A DNA stretch of 40,928 nucleotides. Origin: a virus. Below the pieces are notes generated by a model that saw only the letters and a program-made list of their open reading frames with translations, was not told the DNA's origin and ran no database searches. The position numbers and the translations under genes were made by a program. The stretch lies in IMG/VR virus record IMGVR_UViG_3300025313_000054, positions 1-40,928 of that record; one strand, 5' to 3'. The stretch's first letter is position 1. Each line of letters opens with the position of its first letter. Positions 1 to 5,727 of this stretch are shown here, piece by piece.

Positions 1-45
1 GGGCAGGTGAGCTGGTGAGCTGTCCGAGCTGTTTTTGAGCTGTTT

Positions 46-107
46 GAGCCGGTTGGTTGGTTGGGTTGGAGCCGGTTGGTTGGTTGGGTTGGAGCCGGTT
101 GGTTGGA
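46..107. repeat. 23-bp tandem repeat, about 2.7 copies
   Basis: A 23-bp unit that begins GAGCCGGTTGGTTGG and ends GGGTTG occurs at 46-68 and 69-91, with a partial third copy at 92-107. It is built from GGTT steps and lies just upstream of the first gene. The preceding 45 bases contain related GAGCTGT words. No gene is visible before 149. Function unknown; such repeats can arise by slippage or bind a phage protein. Confidence 0.8.
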
Positions 108-148
108 GTACGCAAATACCGACTAGCAGAAGAGGAAGAGGAGCTGAA

Positions 149-325
149 ATGAGGGAGATCGTGACAGGGCAGGTGTGGAAACGGCTGGAGGACGGGGCCA
201 GATTTAATGTCCTGTCTTGCGACGCACGCAACGTCAAGCTGAAGCGGGCCGTCCTGAGAGGACGACAGCATTGGGTCAGTCCTGAGGGATTGTCACACAA
301 ATATCGACTAGTAGAGGAGGAATGA
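149..325 (+). CDS. small hypothetical phage protein (58 aa)
   Basis: I do not recognise the family. The start at 149 is chosen because AGGAG lies a few bases upstream, while an earlier in-frame start would translate the GGTT repeat. The product starts MREIVTGQVWKRLEDG, is basic in the middle and acidic at the C-terminus, and has no membrane segment. A short modified-strand pattern (GARFNVLS, RQHWVSPEGL) resembles small SH3-like phage proteins, but this is only an impression. It ends 3 bases before the nucleotidyltransferase gene, so the two are probably co-translated at the head of the RNA-repair cassette. Confidence 0.6.
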   Translation: MREIVTGQVWKRLEDGARFNVLSCDARNVKLKRAVLRGRQHWVSPEGLSHKYRLVEEE

Positions 326-328
326 GGC

Positions 329-1009
329 ATGAACATCTTGCTTTCGGGGGTTGTTGGGTCAACGGCCTATGGTCTGACCGGTCCAGATTCCGACGTTGAT
401 TGGCTCGGAACGTATGCGGCACCGACAATCCAGTTTCATGGTCTAAATCCGCCGGTAGGTAAGGCTGCGAGCGTCGTTCGTAATGATCCAGATGTGACGT
501 ATCACGAGGCAGGGAAACTGGCAGCACTCTGCCTCAATGGCAATCCAACCGTGATGGAACTGCTGTGGTTGGATAGCTACACACACATGACGTATCACGG
601 ATCGGATCTTGTCAGCATTCGATCCGCTTTCCTCTCGCAGCGGCGTGTGCGGGACGCCTACTTTGGTTACGCGACAGCACAATTTCATCGCCTATTGGGT
701 AGCGGACTATTCGCGTCAAAGATGCGCAAGCGGGTGTCAAAGCACGGACGCCATCTGCTCCGTCTACTGGACCAGGGTCATGAACTTTACTCAACTGGCC
801 GCCTGACCATTCGTCTGGCAGATCCGCAGCGATACATCGACTTCGGGGAGCGCGTGACCGAAGATCCGGAATCGGCTCGACCCGCACTCGCAGAAGCGGA
901 AGCAAAATTCGACGCAACTCGATCGCCATTACCTGACCATCCGAACGAGGGTGCCGTAGAACGCTGGCTCCACGATGTTCGTGCTACCTACTATCAAGAC
1001 CCACGATGA
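329..1009 (+). CDS. nucleotidyltransferase, RlaP/YcgL-like
   Basis: The N-terminus carries the minimal nucleotidyltransferase signature GSTAYGLTGPDSDVDWLG (residues 10-27), with the Gly-Ser pair and two metal-binding aspartates (D22, D24) of the DNA polymerase beta superfamily. The length of 226 aa and the arrangement fit the predicted nucleotidyltransferases often linked to RNA ligases (RlaP). The substrate is not known; a terminal nucleotide transfer to RNA in repair is an inference from the neighbouring kinase/phosphatase. The start has GAGGAATGAGG in front of it, and its stop overlaps the next start as ATGA. Confidence 0.8.
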   Translation: MNILLSGVVGSTAYGLTGPDSDVDWLGTYAAPTIQFHGLNPPVGKAASVVRNDPDVTYHEAGKLAALCLNGNPTVMELLWLDSYTHMTYHGSDLVSIRSAFLSQRRVRDAYFGYATAQFHRLLGSGLFASKMRKRVSKHGRHLLRLLDQGHELYSTGRLTIRLADPQRYIDFGERVTEDPESARPALAEAEAKFDATRSPLPDHPNEGAVERWLHDVRATYYQDPR

Positions 1010-1218
1010 GCTTTGCTAACACATCCGCCAAGACGCTTCAGGCTATCCGAATTAATCTGCTCCACGGCTTGGATCTAGTCGCCGGACATCTCGACGCTGG
1101 CACCTTCGATGCAATCCCAGCAGGTAAGTCATCGCCACCATCGCAATCAGGACAGTTAACACTCGCATTACTTGCCGGCATCGACGCCGAATTGGTCACC
1201 AGAAAGGACGCAACATGA
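1006..1218 (+). CDS. small hypothetical protein (70 aa)
   Basis: Unrecognised. It is predicted to be helical with two mildly hydrophobic stretches (LLHGLDLVAGHL and LTLALLAGIDAELV) and no cysteine cluster. The start overlaps the nucleotidyltransferase stop (ATGA) and its own stop overlaps the next start in the same way, so it is an integral member of the RNA-repair operon. It could be an accessory subunit of a neighbouring enzyme, but nothing in the sequence proves this. Confidence 0.6.
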   Translation: MSFANTSAKTLQAIRINLLHGLDLVAGHLDAGTFDAIPAGKSSPPSQSGQLTLALLAGIDAELVTRKDAT

Positions 1219-1412
1219 CTACCTCCCCCAGTCCGACCATTGACGCCCAGCTACCAGCAGTCCACCTGGGTCGGGCGGCAGGCGGACCACTACTCGCCGA
1301 TGTACTCGATCAAGATCTGCTCGCCGAGATGGTCACCGGCGGCTATGTGCGAGTTCAGGTGCACCCAAGCTTGCCATATGTGATCCACAATTATGGAGAG
1401 GACACTGCCTGA
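1215..1412 (+). CDS. short protein resembling the N-terminus of phage RNA ligase
   Basis: The 65-aa product ends in GGYVRVQVHPSLPYVIHNYG, which recalls the opening of T4 Rnl1-type RNA ligases from actinophages (a pattern of the kind HPxLPLxIxNYT). The catalytic KxDG domain is absent. It sits between the RlaP-like nucleotidyltransferase and the polynucleotide kinase, where an RNA ligase gene would be expected, and it is coupled to both by ATGA overlaps. I infer either a ligase cut down by a clean deletion or an independent small domain. The resemblance is from memory and needs an alignment. Confidence 0.45.
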   Translation: MTTSPSPTIDAQLPAVHLGRAAGGPLLADVLDQDLLAEMVTGGYVRVQVHPSLPYVIHNYGEDTA

Positions 1413-2335
1413 TGCCCAGGCTCATCATCACCCGCGGCCTGCCGGCCAGTGGCAAATCCACAGCGGCTCGTAGTTGGGTCGGTGAAGATCCAGCCGGAAG
1501 GGCGCGGATCAATAAAGACGATCTTCGTGCCTTGATGCACGCTTCGGTCTGGTTGGGCGACGAAACTGAAAAGCAGATCGTAGCCGTTCGCGACGCCTCA
1601 GTCACCGCGCTACTGAAGCGCGGCATCGACGTCATTGCGGACGACACATACCTGCCCAATCGTGCGGTCAAAGATCTTCGACGCCTTGCTGTGCTCGCTG
1701 GCGCCGAATTTGAGGTGCGAGACATGACCAACATCCCGCTCGACGAATGTTTGCGCCGCAACGCCTGTCGGGAGGATTCGGAAAGGGTGCCAGAGGACCG
1801 GATTCGCCACATGTATCAGCGTTACATTGAAGGCAGGCCATATCCCCTGCCGCTCGGGGAAGTCTCGGATGAGATCGAGCAACGTGGCGCTGCGGCAGCA
1901 ATGTACGTTCCATCTACCGATGCCCCCAGGGCTGTGATCGTGGATATCGACGGCACTGTCGCTTTGAGGGGCGCACGAAATCCATATGACGAGAGTCGAG
2001 TCAGCGAAGACAGTCCTAATCTCCCAGTAATTGAAGCTGTGCGCGCAACGTACATGGCTGGCTATCGGATCGTGTTCTGCTCTGGTCGCACTGAGGCATG
2101 TCGAGATGAGACGGAGGAGTGGATCTCTCACCATGTCCCTGTCTTCTTCGACGCGCTCCACATGCGCGAGGTGGGCGACACGAGGAAAGATTCCGTTATT
2201 AAGGCTGAGATTTTCGACCGAGAGATTCGAGACAAGTACAATGTCCTAGCGGTCTTTGATGATCGTAAGCAGGTTGTCGACATGTGGCGCGGGCTTGGTC
2301 TGACTGTGTTCCAGGTGGCCCCTGGAGACTTCTGA
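1412..2335 (+). CDS. pseT: polynucleotide 5'-kinase / 3'-phosphatase
   Basis: This two-domain enzyme of 307 aa is close to T4 Pnkp (301 aa) in length and order. The N-terminal kinase has the P-loop GLPASGKST (residues 9-17). The C-terminal HAD phosphatase has VDIDGTVALRG near residue 175, CSGRT as the second HAD motif, and a late FDDR motif. T4 Pnkp heals 2',3'-cyclic phosphate and 5'-OH RNA ends so that a ligase can seal them, for example in tRNA cut by host anticodon nucleases. The same role is inferred here. It is the last gene of a tightly overlapped cassette. Confidence 0.93.
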   Translation: MPRLIITRGLPASGKSTAARSWVGEDPAGRARINKDDLRALMHASVWLGDETEKQIVAVRDASVTALLKRGIDVIADDTYLPNRAVKDLRRLAVLAGAEFEVRDMTNIPLDECLRRNACREDSERVPEDRIRHMYQRYIEGRPYPLPLGEVSDEIEQRGAAAAMYVPSTDAPRAVIVDIDGTVALRGARNPYDESRVSEDSPNLPVIEAVRATYMAGYRIVFCSGRTEACRDETEEWISHHVPVFFDALHMREVGDTRKDSVIKAEIFDREIRDKYNVLAVFDDRKQVVDMWRGLGLTVFQVAPGDF

Positions 2336-2336
2336 G

Positions 2337-2353
2337 CTTCAGGGGTATATACT
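2337..2353 (+). promoter_or_regulatory. putative promoter with CTTCAGGGG motif
   Basis: CTTCAGGGG is followed by TATACT (2348-2353), a good -10 box. Transcription would start near 2360, about 20 bases before the ATG at 2380. The CTTCAGGGG word recurs upstream of the leftward genes starting at 20476 and 30846, so it may be a phage-specific -35 element or operator. Confidence 0.5.
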
Positions 2354-2379
2354 GGTCCCATGTTAATGAGGAGACCGTC

Positions 2380-2817
2380 ATGACCGAAAAAAATGACTCA
2401 TTCCGTCCCCGCCCCTACGCCTGGACAGGGGACGAGACTGTTGACCGAAAGATCAACAGAGCCCGGCCCATCGTGGCCATGACCCAACCTCTACCACAGG
2501 GACCCGCGATAGAAGAAGCAATCACGTTGAAGGGAGTGCGATCAGAGCTAGCAGACCTGAAATCCGAGTACAGCGTTGTCCTCAAGACGATTTGGATATT
2601 CGGTCTAGTCGTAACGCTTGCTGGACTTCATCAACTCGTAGTCAACGAGTCTCGGGTGGGCGGTTTGCTTGCGATCGTGAGTGGTCTACTTATCAAATTT
2701 TATTCATTCCGCCGTAACCGAAAACTGAAAGGAGGAAGGAGTGAAGACAGCATTTCTGGAAGGACTGGCGACAAACGTGATCCTCCTGGGAGTCATATGT
2801 CTAGCGGCTGGAATTGA
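2380..2817 (+). CDS. two-span membrane protein
   Basis: The start at 2380 is preceded by GAGGAG. The 145-aa product has a soluble N-terminal region of about 70 residues, a short coiled-coil-like stretch, then two hydrophobic segments (TIWIFGLVVTLAGL and VGGLLAIVSGLL) separated by a short charged turn, and a basic tail. The two-hairpin shape could suit a holin or an inner-membrane accessory protein, but the family is not recognised. The C-terminal 25 codons overlap a second small reading frame with a strong ribosome binding site. Confidence 0.6.
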   Translation: MTEKNDSFRPRPYAWTGDETVDRKINRARPIVAMTQPLPQGPAIEEAITLKGVRSELADLKSEYSVVLKTIWIFGLVVTLAGLHQLVVNESRVGGLLAIVSGLLIKFYSFRRNRKLKGGRSEDSISGRTGDKRDPPGSHMSSGWN

Positions 2818-2842
2818 TCGGTACGCCACCTTCTACCTGTAG
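2741..2842 (+). CDS. 33-aa hydrophobic peptide overlapping the upstream gene
   Basis: A GTG start at 2741 is preceded immediately by GGAGGAAGGA, one of the strongest ribosome binding sites in the window. The peptide has one predicted transmembrane helix (TNVILLGVICLAAGI) and ends at a TAG at 2842. It overlaps the end of the two-span membrane protein in another frame. The strong binding site is the main argument that it is translated; its role is unknown. Confidence 0.5.
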   Translation: MKTAFLEGLATNVILLGVICLAAGIDRYATFYL

Positions 2843-2848
2843 ATTGAT

Positions 2849-2923
2849 CTGACGACGATCCCAGTCTGTACAACCCCGTCTCTTACTGACGACGATCCCA
2901 GTTCTGTACCACCCCGTCTCTTA
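2849..2923. repeat. 37/38-bp tandem direct repeat
   Basis: Copy one (2849-2885) and copy two (2886-2923) start CTGACGACGATCCCAG and end CCCCGTCTCTTA; they differ by one inserted base and one substitution. The repeat is the main content of the gene-free stretch 2843-3148, which also holds a dispersed repeat at 3030-3062. Nothing else is recognisable there. Confidence 0.8.
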
Positions 2924-3029
2924 TTTCGACCCGCCATCTCGGCCCTCCTCGCACGACAATCCATCTCAAAAACCAGTACCACCCGACGTGCCGGCCATGT
3001 AGGATCGTTTGCGCAGGTCATAAAGGGCA

Positions 3030-3062
3030 ACAATGTCAGTGTGCAGGCTTAAGTATCCGCAA
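3030..3062 (+). repeat. dispersed 33-bp repeat, copy A
   Basis: This stretch contains GGCTTAAGTATCCGC and matches 11440-11472 on the other strand at 29 of 33 positions by eye. Both copies include an ATG that opens a reading frame beginning M-x-V-x-R-L-K-Y-P. After that the two sequences diverge, so this is a DNA-level repeat and probably not a protein domain. Confidence 0.6.
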
Positions 3063-3148
3063 CAGTGCACACCGACACCACCTTCCGACACCGCCCGTCA
3101 AAAACGACATTTGCTGCCTTACGACCGAAAAGATTCTAAGATGATCTC

Positions 3149-3439
3149 ATGGCCGGTCGAATCAGCATCAACTTGGCGCTCCGACAGGGGGCAGACCAAG
3201 ACTGTTCAGATTTCGTGAGCGCGGGCAGTGTCACACATGCGGATGACACTGCCCGCCTCAAGGCATACTGGACCCACGGTAAAGGTGCGTTAAAGATCCG
3301 CTGGGGCACAGACGGATCGTTCAAGCGCTGCGTGCGCCACCTACGCAAATACTTCCCGCGGAATCCCGAGGGGCTCTGCGCCAATCTCGAAAAGCAGGCC
3401 ACAGGACATTGGCCCGCGGAGAAAATAATCCCCTCGTGA
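3149..3439 (+). CDS. conserved phage protein with ALKIRWGT motif
   Basis: The 96-aa product contains the run TARLKAYWTHGKGALKIRWG followed by FKRCVRHLRKYFP. This pattern recurs in many phage proteins, sometimes fused to capsid or MuF proteins, and its function is not known. No ribosome binding site precedes the ATG. Instead TAAGAT (3137-3142) lies 6 bases upstream, so a leaderless transcript is possible. The gene lies apart from the head genes at the right end of the window. Confidence 0.7.
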   Translation: MAGRISINLALRQGADQDCSDFVSAGSVTHADDTARLKAYWTHGKGALKIRWGTDGSFKRCVRHLRKYFPRNPEGLCANLEKQATGHWPAEKIIPS

Positions 3440-3471
3440 ATGGAATCGACGCCTTCGGTTACAATAATCTG

Positions 3472-3843
3472 ATGAGTGACGCCATTGTCCACCTGTACGT
3501 ACATCTCGATCAACCGGTGGATAGTCTCTCCCTTACTATCCATCTCCCAAACGGAGATCCAGGCGATCTCATAGAACTTAAGGAATTGATTATGGCTACC
3601 AAGGAAGAGGTTCTTGCCTCGATTGACGGGGTAAAGGCCACTCTTATTGAGCTTGGGTCGGATGTTGCCAGGATCGTCGCCGATCTGGAAGCAGCTATTG
3701 CCGCGAAGGATCTGACTGCTGTAGCGGCAGGCGTGACCGAGTTGGGCGCGCTCGCGACTGCTATCGACGACGCCGTTGAGGCTGCCTCCCCTGAGCCAAC
3801 CCCTGAGCCGACCCCTGAGCCGACTCCTGAGCCGACCCCATAA
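3472..3843 (+). CDS. small helical protein with Pro-Glu-Pro-Thr tail
   Basis: TACAAT followed six bases later by the ATG at 3472 suggests leaderless expression. A second in-frame ATG at 3592 has AAGGA upstream and would give the compact form that begins MATKEEVLASIDGVKATL. The central part is a short amphipathic coiled coil (VARIVADLEAAIAA), and the end is four copies of a Glu-Pro-Thr-Pro unit, a flexible spacer. Such modules occur in phage fibre-associated and decoration proteins, so a virion-surface role is possible but unproven. The two starts may both be used. Confidence 0.6.
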   Translation: MSDAIVHLYVHLDQPVDSLSLTIHLPNGDPGDLIELKELIMATKEEVLASIDGVKATLIELGSDVARIVADLEAAIAAKDLTAVAAGVTELGALATAIDDAVEAASPEPTPEPTPEPTPEPTP

Positions 3844-3886
3844 CCGTCGTCTTGGGGGTGTGAACTCCAAGACTCCAACACCCTCC

Positions 3887-3924
3887 GTCATGGTCCAGTC
3901 GCCTAAAGGTAGCTGGACCATGAC
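3887..3924 (+). terminator. 12-bp hairpin after the PEPT-tail gene
   Basis: GTCATGGTCCAG (3887-3898) pairs perfectly with CTGGACCATGAC (3913-3924) around a 14-base loop and is followed by TTT. It probably ends the preceding transcript. Its right arm lies only 8 bases before the TATAAT box of the next gene, so the hairpin overlaps the -35 position and could also be a repressor site. Confidence 0.55.
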
Positions 3925-3932
3925 TTTGCCCG

Positions 3933-3945
3933 TATAATATCAACG
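3933..3945 (+). promoter_or_regulatory. TATAAT box for a leaderless start at 3946
   Basis: A perfect TATAAT (3933-3938) is followed by seven bases and then the ATG. The transcript should start at or next to the A of the ATG, which is the usual geometry of leaderless mRNA in actinomycetes. No clear TTGACA -35 box is present. Confidence 0.6.
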
Positions 3946-5094
3946 ATGAAGATTGAAAGACATAAGTACGGACTGTGGCTGGCCTGCCTGATTGCTGCCT
4001 TGATTCTTGTATCCGGAACAGTTTTCGCCTCCCAACGACCCGGAGGCCAGCCACATATCAATGAAGCCGCATCCACGGCCAGGCTGCCCGATGGCACCAC
4101 CGTCGCCGAGGTAGGGCAATGGTGTGCCGACCATAACAACCCAGCCTTCAAGCGGACTTTGACTTCTAATGCGCGTGATTTCCTGAAGGCGTGCCTGGAA
4201 CTTTGGGGACATAGTCCAACGCCAGGCCCAACTCCCACCGCGGTTCCGTCAACTCCCACTCCTGGAAGCACCACACCGTCACCGACTACCCCACCCACAA
4301 CCCCACCTGGCACAACCCCTCCAACGCCAGTCATCCATGGTCGTGACATCAGCCAGGACAACACAGGCTACCTGGCTTGGACTGGAGAAGCTGGGCAGCG
4401 CTGCACAGACGCGACCCTGAAGGTCTATCCAGACAAGGTGACCGCGTCCAGTCTGGGCGCCTCGACTACCTGTGTATGGCTGAAGGCTGGCATCACGGTT
4501 GACACCCCGATTACTTTGACCGCGGCGCGCATCGACTCCGTTCGGGACAGTGACGCGGTTGTGCGCTCAGACGGGCCGAAGTTGATCATCCAATGGTCAA
4601 CTATTAACGGTGGTGGTACCAACGGAACTTACAGCGTCGGTGGCCATAACGTCGACGTGTATCGTAGCCAGATTATTGGCTCATCGGACGGGGTCCGCTT
4701 TGAGCAGATGAACCTGATCGAGGACTACATCAGGGTTGCCTTGACGAGCCCTGAAGATCACAACGATGGAATCCAGGCATATCAAGCGTCTGCGGGTGGG
4801 TCGATTGTGCGTTGCAACATTGACAGCCGGCCAGGCGGAGTCGGTGGCTCGGACACTGCACCCATTTTCCTAGCCGACAACAGTATTGGCGAAACGGTAA
4901 TCCGGGACAACTGGCTTGCCGGCGGCGGCTACACGCTGAGGCTGCACGAGGCCATGACGTATCGCGTGACCGGTAACGTGGTCGCCGATGGCACGTGGGG
5001 GGTTGGGCCGATCTCAACCAGCAATGCTATTTCTGGAGCATTCCTGGAATGGTCCAACAACACCACAAGTGCAGGCGTTACCCTCACCCCGTAG
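3946..5094 (+). CDS. secreted right-handed beta-helix protein with Pro/Thr linker
   Basis: The N-terminus has basic residues followed by a hydrophobic core (LWLACLIAALILVSGTVFA), a secretion signal or membrane anchor. A small domain with two cysteines follows (about residues 30-85), then a Pro/Thr/Ser linker of some 40 residues, then a domain with repeated short strands (IIQWSTINGGG, VDVYRSQIIGSS) typical of pectate-lyase-like beta-helices. It is 382 aa long. A phage gene whose product would be exported from the infected cell is unusual; it could modify host polysaccharide or the cell surface. A second protein of this type lies at 28285-29988. Confidence 0.75.
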   Translation: MKIERHKYGLWLACLIAALILVSGTVFASQRPGGQPHINEAASTARLPDGTTVAEVGQWCADHNNPAFKRTLTSNARDFLKACLELWGHSPTPGPTPTAVPSTPTPGSTTPSPTTPPTTPPGTTPPTPVIHGRDISQDNTGYLAWTGEAGQRCTDATLKVYPDKVTASSLGASTTCVWLKAGITVDTPITLTAARIDSVRDSDAVVRSDGPKLIIQWSTINGGGTNGTYSVGGHNVDVYRSQIIGSSDGVRFEQMNLIEDYIRVALTSPEDHNDGIQAYQASAGGSIVRCNIDSRPGGVGGSDTAPIFLADNSIGETVIRDNWLAGGGYTLRLHEAMTYRVTGNVVADGTWGVGPISTSNAISGAFLEWSNNTTSAGVTLTP

Positions 5095-5103
5095 AGACAT
5101 AAC

Positions 5104-5148
5104 TAAAAAAAGGCCAGACACTTTCCTTGCTGGGGAGTGTCTGGCCTT
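5104..5148 (-). terminator. strong terminator, probably bidirectional
   Basis: AAGGCCAGACACT (5110-5122) pairs with AGTGTCTGGCCTT (5136-5148). Read leftward, the stem is followed by seven T residues, so it is a classical intrinsic terminator for the leftward ring-nuclease gene. It also separates that gene from the rightward beta-helix gene. Confidence 0.85.
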
Positions 5149-5156
5149 CTGGGTTC

Positions 5157-5480
5157 CTAGTCGATGCGGGTTAGCACCTTGAGTGTGAATCCCACTTCCT
5201 CAAGTCCTGCGAGATCAAGTTCTACACCCGGTGCGGGGCGACCGTTCAGCTTGAACACCAGCGCCTCCTGTCCGCGCTCCTGGCTGAACAACTGTCGCGA
5301 CATCGGGATTTCTACGCCGAGCAGGCTTGTCAGTAGGCTGGCAGTAGCGTCGTGGCCAACTGCTGAGTCGATGTCATTGGCGGCGACGAGTTCTCGCGCC
5401 TCTGGAAGTGAGATTGTGCGGAGAGTGTAATCTCCGTCTGCTGTGGCGATGGCTGTGTTCAGGATGCCAATCTTCTTCAT
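5157..5480 (-). CDS. DUF1874 / AcrIII-1-like ring nuclease (putative type III anti-CRISPR)
   Basis: The 107-aa protein has the full pattern of the DUF1874 (STIV B116, SIRV1 gp29) family: an N-terminal ILNTAIATADGDYTLRTISL strand-turn, SAVGHDATASLLTSLLGVEI with the key histidine (H43, counterpart of His47 in SIRV1 gp29), and ALVFKLNGRPAPG with the conserved Lys/Arg region. Characterised members bind cyclic tetra-adenylate and cut it, shutting off type III CRISPR ancillary nucleases. The same activity is inferred here. It has its own TTGACT/TAAGCT promoter with an operator-like site and a strong terminator, so it is a single-gene unit. AGGAG precedes the ATG. Confidence 0.85.
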   Translation of the reverse strand: MKKIGILNTAIATADGDYTLRTISLPEARELVAANDIDSAVGHDATASLLTSLLGVEIPMSRQLFSQERGQEALVFKLNGRPAPGVELDLAGLEEVGFTLKVLTRID

Positions 5481-5523
5481 GCGCGTGTCTCCTAAAGGGT
5501 TCCCTATCTTCCTTGATGCCCGA

Positions 5524-5553
5524 AGCTTAGCGGGTATGTACGGGTAAAGTCAA
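5524..5553 (-). promoter_or_regulatory. sigma70-like promoter with embedded operator
   Basis: Read leftward, TTGACT (5548-5553) and TAAGCT (5524-5529) are separated by 18 bp. The spacer holds TACCCGTACATACCCG, two direct TACCCG half-sites. A related palindrome fills the spacer of the promoter at 26581-26608. It should drive the ring-nuclease gene at 5480 with a leader of about 35 bases. Confidence 0.75.
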
Positions 5554-5705
5554 GTCACCTGTCCCGACAACACGGAACGCGCGCAGGGAACGCCGCCGCC
5601 TCCATGGGCGAAGAGTGCGAATCCTAAAAATATCGCGACGCCGATAAGCAAAATTATGGTGAGCCAGTCCAGCCTGTGTCTTGGTAGAAGTCTCCTACGC
5701 GACAT
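5550..5705 (-). CDS. 51-aa single-span membrane protein
   Basis: An ATG at 5705 opens 51 codons: an arginine-rich start (MSRRRLLPRHR), a strong hydrophobic helix (IILLIGVAIFLGFALF) and a short glycine-rich end with one cysteine. GTGGGA lies upstream as a modest ribosome binding site. The gene fills the gap after the replication protein and ends inside the promoter of the ring-nuclease gene. N-in topology follows from the basic start. Function unknown. Confidence 0.55.
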   Translation of the reverse strand: MSRRRLLPRHRLDWLTIILLIGVAIFLGFALFAHGGGGVPCARSVLSGQVT

Positions 5706-5727
5706 CAATCCCACATTCTATTCGGCG

